DNA of 64,000 nucleotides from UMGS902 sp045538895 (GTDB taxonomy: Bacteria; Bacillota; Clostridia; Oscillospirales; CAG-272). Every line of letters begins with the position of its first letter. Position 1 is the stretch's first letter. Below are positions 8,875 through 16,755 of this stretch, one piece after another. Made by a program: the position numbers and the translations under genes. The notes beneath the pieces are model-generated. The model ran no database searches. It was not told where the DNA came from and saw only the letters and a program-made list of their open reading frames with translations. The stretch is taken from NCBI GenBank assembly GCA_045538895.1, contig JAZQEH010000028.1, positions 1 to 64,000 on the forward strand, read 5' to 3'.

Positions 8875-11055
8875 TTATTTGTAACAAGCATTTATAATAT
8901 ATCCACCGCATGCCGCAGAATCTTTTGATTTTATCTCCACATAGACGGTATCCCCCGCTGCAACAGAGAACGTTTTTGTACCCGACTCCTCGTTTTCAAC
9001 CCAGGTAGTGGACGTAATCGTACCGCCGTCAGGCTTGCTTAAACTAATCTCCACGGTTGCTCCTACGTCTATATTATGAAAATCCAAAATACATTTGCCG
9101 TCTTGGTCGAATGTGTAAGCATACCAATCACTTACGGTAGTATCAAGAACTCCGCTATGCGGTGTGGAGAGGTCAAGCAATACCGCATTTTCCTTATTCC
9201 AACCGGCATCACAGATATGCTCTGTAACAGAAAGCAGATAGTCGCCTTTGGCACTTGTCGTATTCTCTACGGAAATCTTGATAAAGATTTCCTGTCCCTT
9301 GTCAAGACAAACGTCTATAAAGCCGTCTTTAGTATACTCTACGGAAAAATTCTTTATTTTAATACCGTTGGCATTATATAAAGCAAGTGCAGTTCTGCCA
9401 TTCACGGGATTTTCATTTATCTGCGAATCAACGTAAAAGCGGTAAATTGAGTCGTTCTCTGTCGTCATAACCTTGAACCACTCGTTTATGCCGTCCGTTT
9501 CGATAGTTTTTATGTACTCGGTGCCAAGCTCAAGAGAAACTGCATCTTCACGTGAAATACCGCTGTCCAACTGACGCTCCTCTACAGAAAAACTGTACGG
9601 TGCAGGGGCATTACCCCAAAACTTTATCCAATAGTTTTCTTCACTTTCGGATACAAAAGATAATGAAAGTTCCTCTGTTATTGACTGCTTATCGGCAACA
9701 ACGTCATACTTTGAATTATATACGGTTACACGTTTGGAAGTGGTCATATGTGCGTAATCTTCAAAAGAAAAATCAAGCACTACAATTCTTTTGTCCTCCA
9801 CCGTCGAAAACGAATACCATTCTTCAAAGGTTACACGCTCGCCGATAGGCTCTTTACTTACATTATACGTAGTATTTGTCTGCATCTGTGTCGCTGTATC
9901 CTTTGTCGCACCTCCGGCAAAAGGCTTCGGCTCGTCCGAAACATAGGTTGTGGTTTCGACAGGCACGGTTGTTTCAACGGGTTCGGTTGTTTCCGCTGCG
10001 GTTGTTTCCACTGCGGTTGTTTCCGCAGTAGTTGTTTCTGCAGCTGTTGTTTCCGTTGCCGTTGTTTCCACTGCGGTTGTTTCCACTGCGGTTGTTTCTG
10101 CAGCGGTTGTTTCAACGGGGATAACCGGTTCATCTTCGGTGGTTGTCGAGAGAACATATTCGTTGGCAGTTGTGGTTATAGCCGCTTCTGCAACATCGCT
10201 TTCATACGGCTCTTCCTCTGCATTTGTCCTTACAAAACGGCTTGCTAAAAAAGCACCGGACACAAGTGCTGCTGCAAGCAACACCAACGCAATCGCTTTG
10301 CGGAAAAAGGCACCACCGTGTACGTGCTCTTCCAAGGCTTTCTTCAATGCGTCTACGTTTGCGTATCTGTCCTTCGGGTCAAACTCAAGGCACTTTTTTA
10401 TAATATTTTTGAGTTTTCCGCTATAAACCATTTTGTGCTCTGCCGAAAGACTCTTGCCGCTCAGCATTTTATGCATCGTAACGCCAAGGCAGTATATATC
10501 CGTCCTCGGCTCAGACTGACCGTAACCGAAATGCTCGGGAGAGGCATATTCCTCCGTGCCGAACAAAACTGTATTCTGTCTGTTTCCTTTTTTATACGTC
10601 CTTGAAATATCGAAGTCGAAAAGCTTTACGTTTCCGTCCTCTTCAATCATAATGTTCGACGGGTTGATATCATTATGTACTATTGGCGGCTGCATTGCAT
10701 GAACCTCTTTCAACGCATTGCATACCCCTATAATAATCCTCGCCGTTTCTTTCTCCGAAAAAGTACTCTTTTCCATGATTTCTTCAACCGTTTTTCCGCA
10801 TACGTTTTCTTCAAGAATATATGTGTCCCCGTTTGCGTAAACATAATCATAGACAACAACGGTATTTGGATTCCGGATTTTTTGCAAAGCCATGCAAACG
10901 GCAGTCAAATCACGCTTCTTGCAGATTCTTAAAATGCAGGAGGCCTTTTTAAGCTCATAAAAAACAATACTTATTTTTGTTTTGTCGGTTTCTTTCACGT
11001 CCTCAATATGCTTAAGTTGGGACATAAAGAACTCAAACTTTATATTATTATCCAT
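8875..11055 (-). CDS. Transmembrane Ser/Thr protein kinase with Thr-rich stalk and extracellular beta domains
   Basis: Hanks-type kinase of 726 residues. Cytoplasmic kinase domain 1-245: catalytic loop HNDINPSN at 127-134 (HRD changed to HND, catalytic Asp129 kept), metal-binding DFD at 147-149 instead of DFG, SPE at 172-174 for APE. A glycine-rich nucleotide loop is not recognisable. One transmembrane segment at about 253-272. Residues about 285-375 are Thr/Glu/Ala/Val low-complexity (ETTA repeats), then about 350 extracellular residues forming three beta-rich units like bacterial pre-peptidase C-terminal domains (each with a W-Y/F-...-V motif and a conserved final V/L-x-V). It begins 9 bases after the XRE-type regulator gene. 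The odd motifs leave activity uncertain, though the key Asp residues remain. Ligand unknown; no PASTA domains. Confidence 0.85.
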   Translation of the reverse strand: MDNNIKFEFFMSQLKHIEDVKETDKTKISIVFYELKKASCILRICKKRDLTAVCMALQKIRNPNTVVVYDYVYANGDTYILEENVCGKTVEEIMEKSTFSEKETARIIIGVCNALKEVHAMQPPIVHNDINPSNIMIEEDGNVKLFDFDISRTYKKGNRQNTVLFGTEEYASPEHFGYGQSEPRTDIYCLGVTMHKMLSGKSLSAEHKMVYSGKLKNIIKKCLEFDPKDRYANVDALKKALEEHVHGGAFFRKAIALVLLAAALVSGAFLASRFVRTNAEEEPYESDVAEAAITTTANEYVLSTTTEDEPVIPVETTAAETTAVETTAVETTATETTAAETTTAETTAVETTAAETTEPVETTVPVETTTYVSDEPKPFAGGATKDTATQMQTNTTYNVSKEPIGERVTFEEWYSFSTVEDKRIVVLDFSFEDYAHMTTSKRVTVYNSKYDVVADKQSITEELSLSFVSESEENYWIKFWGNAPAPYSFSVEERQLDSGISREDAVSLELGTEYIKTIETDGINEWFKVMTTENDSIYRFYVDSQINENPVNGRTALALYNANGIKIKNFSVEYTKDGFIDVCLDKGQEIFIKISVENTTSAKGDYLLSVTEHICDAGWNKENAVLLDLSTPHSGVLDTTVSDWYAYTFDQDGKCILDFHNIDVGATVEISLSKPDGGTITSTTWVENEESGTKTFSVAAGDTVYVEIKSKDSAACGGYIINACYK
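9952..10118 (-). repeat. Coding low-complexity repeat (Thr/Glu/Ala/Val linker)
   Basis: Imperfect short repeats of GTTGTTTC(C/T) type encode the ETTA/VETT stalk of the kinase between its membrane segment and its external domains. The open frame on the other strand here is a shadow. Confidence 0.8.
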
Positions 11056-11064
11056 TTTCCAAAA

Positions 11065-11490
11065 TCAAAGCAAGTTGTGGTCGCTTATACCCTCACTCTC
11101 AAGCAGCTCGACAATTTCTTCGAGTTTCTTTTTGTTTTTCAAACCGAACATTATAATGGCATCTGTCTTGTCTTTTGCGTATAGCTCCTTATGTCTTGCG
11201 AGTTTAAGCAACTCGTTCAGCTCTTCATAGGTTGCACCGAGCGTAAACACCATTATAATTATGTGATTTCTTGTCGGGCGGCGTGTCCCGTTTACAATCG
11301 CATAAAACGTAGATTTTGCAATTCCTGACTCGGTTTGCACCTGCGAAAGCGTTTTACCGTATTTTTCGCACAGTTCAAATACCCTTGTATTGAATATATC
11401 TTTCGGGATTTCCTGCAAAACAGCCTGCATTTCGTCCCACGTTTTTGCTTTGTCTATTCTGTTTTCAAGTTCATGCGTAGAAATAGCCAT
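11065..11490 (-). CDS. XRE-like helix-turn-helix regulator
   Basis: A 141-residue protein. The helix-turn-helix is around 50-75 (TLSQVQTESGIAKSTFYAIVNG), followed by TRRPTRNHIIIMVFTLGAT as in phage-repressor-like domains. The C-terminal third is charged helix with a short hydrophobic IIMFGL segment. The frame is open 51 codons further upstream, but the ATG at 11490 is preceded by AAAGGGA at good distance and the -10 box at 11524-11529, so this start is chosen. Cotranscribed with the kinase gene, it could be a substrate or transcriptional partner of that kinase; this is inferred from position only. Confidence 0.78.
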   Translation of the reverse strand: MAISTHELENRIDKAKTWDEMQAVLQEIPKDIFNTRVFELCEKYGKTLSQVQTESGIAKSTFYAIVNGTRRPTRNHIIIMVFTLGATYEELNELLKLARHKELYAKDKTDAIIMFGLKNKKKLEEIVELLESEGISDHNLL

Positions 11491-11523
11491 TTGAAAATCC
11501 CTTTCGTAAATCATGTTGGTTTC

Positions 11524-11552
11524 ATTATACGATAGAATTATACAAAAAGCAA
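11524..11552 (-). promoter_or_regulatory. Sigma-A promoter of the regulator-kinase operon
   Basis: Minus-strand TTGCTT (11547-11552), 17-base spacer, TATAAT (11524-11529). The -35 box lies inside the left arm of the apbE-side terminator stem (11544-11581), so terminator and promoter share bases. Confidence 0.7.
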
Positions 11553-11581
11553 GCAAATGCTTTGGCATTTGCTTGCTTTTT
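11544..11581 (-). terminator. Intrinsic terminator after apbE
   Basis: Inverted repeat of about 16 bp (11544-11560 with 11565-11581), loop TTTG, with T-runs at the outer end on both strands. It ends transcription of apbE, whose stop is at 11583. Confidence 0.85.
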
Positions 11582-11582
11582 A

Positions 11583-12614
11583 CTATTTCAAATAACCCTC
11601 GAAGCCCTCGGAATACCTTATTTCGCCGCTTGGCAGTACCCACATAGCCTCGGTGTCGGGCAATGATTCAATCAAAGCCTTTCCCTCTTCAAAGCTAAGA
11701 CAAAACAATGCGGTGGAAAGTGCATCACCGATATCGGAGCCTTGTGCAAGCACAGTAACCGAACGGAAATTCTCTCCGGGCATAAGCGTGTCGGGGTCAA
11801 TTATATGGTGGTATGCCTTGCCGTCAACATAATAATAGCGCTGATATGAGCCGCTTGTAACAATAGCCTCATTATCGGCACCGACTATTGCAAGAAATGC
11901 ATCGTCCTCTCCGGTTTTATCAGGGTTTTCGATACCCACCGACCACTTTGTACCGTCGGGGCGGGGACCGACTGCACGGACGTTTCCGCCAACGTTAAGA
12001 AGATATCCGCTTATTCCCTCTTTTTCGAGAGCCTTTGCAACCATCTCAACCGCATAACCTTTAGCAACCGCACCCACATCAAGCTGTATACCGTCAAGCA
12101 ACGTAACGGTGTTGTTTTCTTCGTCAATTACAAGCTTTTCAATATCTGTATGAAGCGAGGCCTCTTTAAGCTTATCCATATCGGGAAGCTTTGCACTTTC
12201 AGGGTGTTTTTCACCGTGAGTACGCTCATCATGCCACAGCGAAAGCACTCTGCCCATTGCGACGTTGGTTTTACTGTCGGTTGCATAATAGGTTTCCTTT
12301 GCAAAAAGGAGCATGTCTATTATTCTTTCGTCAACTTCAATGGCACCGCTTGCACGGTTTACGGTATGCAGATTTGTGATGCCATCGTAACTGTTATAGA
12401 TGTTATAAAGACGGTGATACTCGTAAAGTTGCTCACATACGTCGGTACAAACCGCATCAAATTTTTCTTTGCTTTCCGCATATCCGACTATCGTTGTTGC
12501 AGTATCAAAATAGTCAAAATAGTATGCCGTAAACTTTTGTTTCTCACCTTCCACATCTGCACTGCACGATGAAAAGAGGAAAAGCAAGGCAATAAAAACT
12601 AAAAATCTTTTCAT
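11583..12614 (-). CDS. apbE: ApbE FAD:protein FMN transferase (lipoprotein)
   Basis: Transfers FMN from FAD to a Thr of target flavoproteins on the outer face of the membrane, Mg-dependent. Lipoprotein signal peptide with lipobox before Cys17 (FLFSSC). Family motifs: DVGAVAKGYAVE with the conserved Gly/Lys, LLNVGGNVRAVGPRPDG, and the C-terminal VTSGSYQRYYYVDGKAYHHIIDP. Length (343) is typical. Its likely substrates are next to it: RnfG, RnfD and the duplicated FMN-binding-like lipoprotein. The ribosome site is weak (AAAAAGAAA), and a terminator hairpin separates it from the lipoprotein gene, so it probably depends on read-through. Confidence 0.94.
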   Translation of the reverse strand: MKRFLVFIALLFLFSSCSADVEGEKQKFTAYYFDYFDTATTIVGYAESKEKFDAVCTDVCEQLYEYHRLYNIYNSYDGITNLHTVNRASGAIEVDERIIDMLLFAKETYYATDSKTNVAMGRVLSLWHDERTHGEKHPESAKLPDMDKLKEASLHTDIEKLVIDEENNTVTLLDGIQLDVGAVAKGYAVEMVAKALEKEGISGYLLNVGGNVRAVGPRPDGTKWSVGIENPDKTGEDDAFLAIVGADNEAIVTSGSYQRYYYVDGKAYHHIIDPDTLMPGENFRSVTVLAQGSDIGDALSTALFCLSFEEGKALIESLPDTEAMWVLPSGEIRYSEGFEGYLK

Positions 12615-12625
12615 TTTCTTTTTAG

Positions 12626-12653
12626 AAAAGGGATGCTGAACGCATCCCTTTTT
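12626..12653 (-). terminator. Terminator/attenuator between the FMN-like lipoprotein gene and apbE
   Basis: An 11-bp inverted repeat (12626-12636 with 12642-12652) with a TTTTC tail on the minus strand, 4 bases from the lipoprotein stop and 12 bases before the apbE start. Probably lets the abundant lipoprotein be made in excess over ApbE. Confidence 0.75.
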
Positions 12654-12656
12654 AGT

Positions 12657-13724
12657 TTATTTTGCAGCCTTAACGATTGCCGCTGCGATGTCGGCAACAC
12701 CCATAGTGCAGCCTGCGGTCTGGATTTCTTCAACAGCCTGATATCCGTTAACTACGAGAGCCGCAATTTCATCAGCGGTCTTACCGAGGCATGCAGCATT
12801 GAAAGCATCTGCCTGAGCATACCACTCAAGAACCTTGCCGTCGCCGTTCAGGTCATTGCCGTATGCTGCCATACCGTAAGCATCGCCCTTTTCAAGCTTT
12901 GTTACGATTTCAGCAGAAGTATCGGTAGCAGAAGCACCGTTTGCGTCAAATGCAAAGCTTACAGCAGCAACGTCAACTTCACATGCGGTAACCTTGCCGT
13001 CAGCCACAGCAACACCTGCTGCGTTGATTTCAAGCTCGATTGTACCGTTTGCTTCAGCAGTTGCATCCTTTGCATCTACTGCAGTTGCAACGGAAACCTT
13101 AACGGAATCGGTTGCAGAAGCTTCACAAGCAGCTGCATTAAGAACTGCCTTTTCAACAGCCTTGATGTAGTCACCAACACCCATGGTGCAACCTGCGGTC
13201 TGAACGTCCTCTACTGCCTGATAGCCGTTAACTACAAGAGCCTTAGCTTCATCAAGCGTCTTACCAACGATTGCGTTTTCAAAAATGTCGATCTGCTCGT
13301 TCCATTCAAGAACCTTGCCGTCACCGTTGAGGTCATTACCGTATGCAGCCATACCGTAAGCGGTGCCAAGCTCAGCCTTGGTCTTGAACTCGTCTGCTAC
13401 AGTAGCAACACCTGCAGAAGTATATCCTACAGAAATGTCTGCACAGTCGATATCGCACTTAAGAATCTTGCCGTTTTCGTCAATGAGAACTGCCGCAACA
13501 GTTGCGGTAACCTCACCCTTACCGTTGCTTTCGCCGTCAGCATTTGTTACTTCGCCGTAAGTGGTGTAAACACCCATACCGAAGTTAACAACGGTAGCTT
13601 CTTCTCCACCGGAAACACTGTCGGTTGTAACAACACTGCCGGTTGTTTCAGCAACATCACCGCAAGCGGTAAATGCGCAAAGTGCCATAAGCACTACAAG
13701 GATCATGCTAATAATCTTTTTCAT
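12657..13724 (-). CDS. Lipoprotein with two FMN-binding-like repeat domains
   Basis: Exported lipoprotein of 355 residues (lipobox CAFTAC, then Thr/Val linker). Two halves of about 140 residues repeat each other: both contain GDAYGMAAYGNDLNG or its AYG variant, DGKVLEW, a GKT(L/A)DE(A/I) segment, LVVNGYQAVE, and end in QTAGCTMGV. That last motif stands where FMN_bind proteins have the flavinylation motif (S/T)GAT; Thr180 and Thr340 would be the acceptor positions, with Cys replacing Ala before them. Together with apbE downstream and rnf upstream this suggests an ApbE-modified carrier of electrons outside the membrane. Start at 13724 chosen for its GAGGAGA site. Flavinylation is inferred. Confidence 0.72.
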   Translation of the reverse strand: MKKIISMILVVLMALCAFTACGDVAETTGSVVTTDSVSGGEEATVVNFGMGVYTTYGEVTNADGESNGKGEVTATVAAVLIDENGKILKCDIDCADISVGYTSAGVATVADEFKTKAELGTAYGMAAYGNDLNGDGKVLEWNEQIDIFENAIVGKTLDEAKALVVNGYQAVEDVQTAGCTMGVGDYIKAVEKAVLNAAACEASATDSVKVSVATAVDAKDATAEANGTIELEINAAGVAVADGKVTACEVDVAAVSFAFDANGASATDTSAEIVTKLEKGDAYGMAAYGNDLNGDGKVLEWYAQADAFNAACLGKTADEIAALVVNGYQAVEEIQTAGCTMGVADIAAAIVKAAK

Positions 13725-13754
13725 AAGTTTTCTCCTCAATGAAATTTTCACCTT

Positions 13755-13794
13755 ATTATTACATATGATATAACGTTTGTCAATACTTTGACAA
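13755..13794 (-). promoter_or_regulatory. Promoter and Rex-like palindrome upstream of the lipoprotein gene
   Basis: An 18-bp perfect dyad TTGTCAATACTTTGACAA (13777-13794, arms of 7, spacer of 4) has the layout of a Rex redox-repressor site. Its left part provides, on the minus strand, a TTGACA -35 box (13778-13783) with AATAAT (13755-13760) 17 bases on. Operator and -35 thus coincide. The palindrome also covers the stop codon of the Gx transporter gene. Rex assignment is inferred from shape only. Confidence 0.5.
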
Positions 13795-14277
13795 TCTTTT
13801 TATTATAAAAAACGAAGCAAGCCCGATAAAAACGCCTGCGAGAGTTCCGCTGATTGCAAGTATAAACATATAATATCCTATTTCTACGGTTTCAAGCAGA
13901 CAAATTGCAACCAAGATCTGACCGAGATTGTGCATTACTCCGCCGACAACGCTGATACCAACCGTTGAAAAGGCATTGCTCTTTTTCATCAAAGCCATTG
14001 CAAGAAGACTTAAACCCGCTCCCGCAAGGCTATATATAAAGGTTGACGGATTAAAAAGTAATGCCGAAACAGTCAGCCTTATAAAAGAAACCGCTGCCGC
14101 ACTTTTTACGCCTAAAGTATACAGTGCCAGAATTATAACTATGTTCGGCAGTCCCACCTTTATACCCGGAACTGCGGAATATATAGGCGGAAGCAGCATT
14201 TCTACATACGAAAGTATAATTGCTGCAGTAGCGAGTACCCCTGCGTACGTTATTCTTTTTACCTTTTTATTCATCAT
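13780..14277 (-). CDS. Gx transporter family membrane protein
   Basis: A 165-residue protein with about five transmembrane helices of the family long labelled heptaprenyl diphosphate synthase component I and now Gx transporter (ECF-S-like fold). Diagnostic stretch: PGIKVGLPNIVIILALY. It begins in an ATGA overlap with the NusG-II protein gene; a second ATG at 14274 is at better distance from the GGTGG site. The NusG-II/Gx pair behind rnf genes is a recurrent arrangement in Clostridia. Substrate unknown. Confidence 0.85.
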   Translation of the reverse strand: MMNKKVKRITYAGVLATAAIILSYVEMLLPPIYSAVPGIKVGLPNIVIILALYTLGVKSAAAVSFIRLTVSALLFNPSTFIYSLAGAGLSLLAMALMKKSNAFSTVGISVVGGVMHNLGQILVAICLLETVEIGYYMFILAISGTLAGVFIGLASFFIIKRLSKY

Positions 14278-14645
14278 GCCACCATATCAATACCGCCCGT
14301 TACGGCTTTATCCGTCCTTATCGCAATCACTACACCGTTAGGAAGACAAACTATTGTTTCGCCAACCTTTGATATCGGTGCATGGTCAACACAGATTCCG
14401 TCGGGGCAGGATGCACTTTTTACATCGGCTTTACCGTTGCTTATTACAAGTGTATTTGTACCGCCCGCAGTTTCTATAAGATACTCCGTATCCTGTGAAA
14501 GCTGAAAACGTGCGACCTCTTTACCGTCAATCAGCACAACGGCAAAGTCACCTGACGGTTGAATTGATTTGTATAGCAGAAGTCCTGCTACCGATAGAAG
14601 TAACAGGACAACCACAAGAACAATATCGTTTCTTTTTTTTGACAT
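14274..14645 (-). CDS. NusG domain II-containing membrane-anchored protein
   Basis: A 123-residue protein with an N-terminal hydrophobic anchor (DIVLVVVLLLLSVAGLLLY) and an external NusG domain II beta fold. The pair of cysteines in SASCPDGICVDHAPI is the conserved mark of this family, followed by ETIVCLPNGVVI. Start ATG at 14645 has GAGG upstream; a TTG four codons earlier lacks support. Follows rnfB by 1 base. Role in the Rnf/Gx cluster is not established. Confidence 0.85.
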   Translation of the reverse strand: MSKKRNDIVLVVVLLLLSVAGLLLYKSIQPSGDFAVVLIDGKEVARFQLSQDTEYLIETAGGTNTLVISNGKADVKSASCPDGICVDHAPISKVGETIVCLPNGVVIAIRTDKAVTGGIDMVA

Positions 14646-14646
14646 A

Positions 14647-15459
14647 TTATGCCTCAAAATTAACGTTAGTAATACAATGTACGGGGCAGTTTTCTACGCA
14701 AGTGCCGCATGCAGTACATTTATCATAGTCGATTTTTGCAAGGTTATTTGTAACGGTAATTGCCTTTTCGGGGCAATTAAGTTCGCACTTTTTGCAAGCG
14801 ATACAAGCATTTTTGCAATTCTTCCTTGCAACTGCACCCTTTTCGGGATTGTTGCAAAGCACAACCTGCTTAGAAGTAACGGGAACGAGCGTAATAACTC
14901 CCTTAGGACAAGTTTTAGCACATTTGCCGCAACCTATACAAAGTCTTGAGTCAACACGTGCAACACCGTCAACTATACAGATAGCATCGGAGAAGCAGAC
15001 GTCGGCACAATCACCGCAGCCGATACAGCCGTAGTTGCACGCATTTGCACCGCCGTAAAGCACGGTTGCCGCAAAGCATGATTTGATACCGTCATATATA
15101 GCCTTTTTAGGTGCGGCGTCACACGTGCCGTTACAATGCACAACTGCAACGCTCTTTTCCTTGAGTTCGCCCTCAACGACTGCAACGCCTAAGATTTCCG
15201 ATATCTGCTCAACAACGCCTTGAGCACCGGGAATACAGAGATTTGTTTTTACGCCGTCATTTACAAGCGCCTTTGCATAGGAATCACAGCCTGCAAAGCC
15301 GCAAGCACCGCAGTTTGCACCCGGCAGACATGCACGGATTTTACTTTCACGCTCGTCAACCTTAACCGCAAAAAAGCGGGAAGCAAGCACCAGTACAATA
15401 GCAGCGATAAGCCCAATCACCGCAACGACAAGGAGTGCTGTCAAAATATCAATAATCAT
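14647..15459 (-). CDS. rnfB: Rnf complex iron-sulfur subunit RnfB
   Basis: Electron-input subunit of the ferredoxin:NAD oxidoreductase (Rnf), on the cytoplasmic face. One N-terminal membrane helix, then the four-Cys cluster domain CLPGANCGACGFAGC, a further Cys-rich domain (CNGTC, CNYGCIGCGDCADVC), and ferredoxin-like sites CIGCGKCAKTCPKG, CIACKKCELNCPEK and CTACGTCVENCPVH. Length 270. Start at 15459 selected because AAAGGAGG is 7 bases before it; the frame runs open 20 codons upstream without a site. Third-last gene of the rnf operon. Confidence 0.96.
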   Translation of the reverse strand: MIIDILTALLVVAVIGLIAAIVLVLASRFFAVKVDERESKIRACLPGANCGACGFAGCDSYAKALVNDGVKTNLCIPGAQGVVEQISEILGVAVVEGELKEKSVAVVHCNGTCDAAPKKAIYDGIKSCFAATVLYGGANACNYGCIGCGDCADVCFSDAICIVDGVARVDSRLCIGCGKCAKTCPKGVITLVPVTSKQVVLCNNPEKGAVARKNCKNACIACKKCELNCPEKAITVTNNLAKIDYDKCTACGTCVENCPVHCITNVNFEA

Positions 15460-15472
15460 TTCATGCCCTCCT

Positions 15473-16072
15473 TTATGCAAACAGATTCTCAATAATTCCG
15501 GCAAAACCGAAGAATGCAAGAGAAACGAACGATGCCGCGATAAGTGTTACGGGAAGTCCTTTAAGGCTTTCGGGAACCGCACTTTCGTCAATGTATCTGC
15601 GGATACCCGAGAACATTACCATCGCAAGCAAGAAGCCAAGACCGCAACCGAGAGAAGAAACCATGGATTCAAGGAAGGTATAGCCGTCATTGATATTGTT
15701 GATGGTTACACCGAGAACCGCACAGTTGGTTGTGATAAGCGGCAGATATACACCGAGGCTCTTGTGGAGTGACGGAATAAACTTCTTGAGAAGGATTTCT
15801 ACGAACTGTACAAGCGAAGCGATAACGAGGATAAATACTATCGTCTGGAGATATCCGAGCCCGTTTGCATCAAGTACAAATTTCTGGATAGGATATGTAA
15901 CGGCAGTAGCCATAAGCATAACAAAGGTTACCGCAATACCCATACCGGTTGCCTGGTCAAGTTTTTTGGAAACGCCAAGGAAGGGACAGATTCCAAGGAA
16001 GCGGCTGAGTACGTAGTTATTAACAAGTACCGAGCCCATGAGGATGATAATAAGTGACTTGAAAGTATCCAT
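15473..16072 (-). CDS. rnfA: Rnf complex membrane subunit RnfA
   Basis: A 199-residue protein with six transmembrane helices. Conserved parts: NNYVLSRFLGICPFLGVS near the N-terminus, containing the Cys that helps hold the intramembrane iron-sulfur centre with RnfE, and LPLITTNCAVLGV in the symmetric half. Start codon A is shared with the rnfE stop (TAATG-type overlap). Confidence 0.96.
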   Translation of the reverse strand: MDTFKSLIIILMGSVLVNNYVLSRFLGICPFLGVSKKLDQATGMGIAVTFVMLMATAVTYPIQKFVLDANGLGYLQTIVFILVIASLVQFVEILLKKFIPSLHKSLGVYLPLITTNCAVLGVTINNINDGYTFLESMVSSLGCGLGFLLAMVMFSGIRRYIDESAVPESLKGLPVTLIAASFVSLAFFGFAGIIENLFA

Positions 16073-16755
16073 TATTTATCCTCCTTTGCCTGTGCACAAC
16101 CGCCGTGACATACAGATGCGGTGGGACAGCCTGCACATGAAAATTCTTTCTTTTTAATAATTTTACCGTGGGTAAGCTTATTTACAACGGCAATCATAAT
16201 GCCGTAAACAAGCAGACCGCCGGGTGCTTTTGTCATAATTGCAATGGGGTGAGTTGACAAAACGGGAATCGGGATACCTGCAAACGAGCCTGCACCGAGC
16301 ACCTCGCGGACAGTTGCGATAGAGAGGAGTGCAAGCACAAATCCGATACCCATACCGATACCGTCAAGTGCCGACTTGCCAACTGTGTTCTTACCTGCAA
16401 ACATCTCTGCTCTGCCTAAGATTATACAGTTAACGGTGATAAGTGCAAGGTAAACGCCGAGCATTTCATAAAGGTCGGGCAGAAACGCATGCATAAACAT
16501 CTCAACCATTGTTACAAAGCCTGCAATTACAACGATGTAACAAGGAATACGTACTTCATCGGGAATAAGCTTGCGGAGAAGCGAAATGAATACGTTTGAA
16601 CAAATGAGAACCGCCATGGTTGCAAAGCCCATTGCGATTGCACTTATTACAGAAGTGGTAGTCGCAAGAGTGGGACAGGTGCCGAGAATGAGAACAAAAA
16701 CAGGGTTCTCACGGAGAATGCCTTTAAAAAGCACCGAAAGATTATTCTGCTTCAT
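16072..16755 (-). CDS. rnfE: Rnf complex membrane subunit RnfE
   Basis: Paralogue of RnfA with six helices; motifs ENPVFVLILGTCPTLA and LALITVNCIILGRAE carry the two conserved Cys. At 227 residues it has a hydrophilic C-terminal tail with a Cys cluster (CAGCPTASVCHGGC, spacing C-x2-C-x5-C-x3-C) that RnfE proteins of Proteobacteria do not have; a metal or cluster site is possible. Strong GGAGGTG ribosome site inside the end of rnfG. Confidence 0.95.
   Translation of the reverse strand: MKQNNLSVLFKGILRENPVFVLILGTCPTLATTTSVISAIAMGFATMAVLICSNVFISLLRKLIPDEVRIPCYIVVIAGFVTMVEMFMHAFLPDLYEMLGVYLALITVNCIILGRAEMFAGKNTVGKSALDGIGMGIGFVLALLSIATVREVLGAGSFAGIPIPVLSTHPIAIMTKAPGGLLVYGIMIAVVNKLTHGKIIKKKEFSCAGCPTASVCHGGCAQAKEDK

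Noticed and set aside
9950..10426. Open plus-strand frame rich in VVSTAVVS opposite the kinase stalk
   Set aside because: It is the antisense reading of the Thr/Glu linker repeats. It has no ribosome site and no domain; the same applies to frames opposite the stalks at 34913-35314 and 40701-41708.
12633..13742. Long plus-strand frame opposite the FMN-like lipoprotein gene
   Set aside because: Cys/Ser/Asn-rich antisense reading of an Ala/Val/Thr-rich gene, without start signals; similar shadows lie opposite rnf genes and the giant surface proteins.
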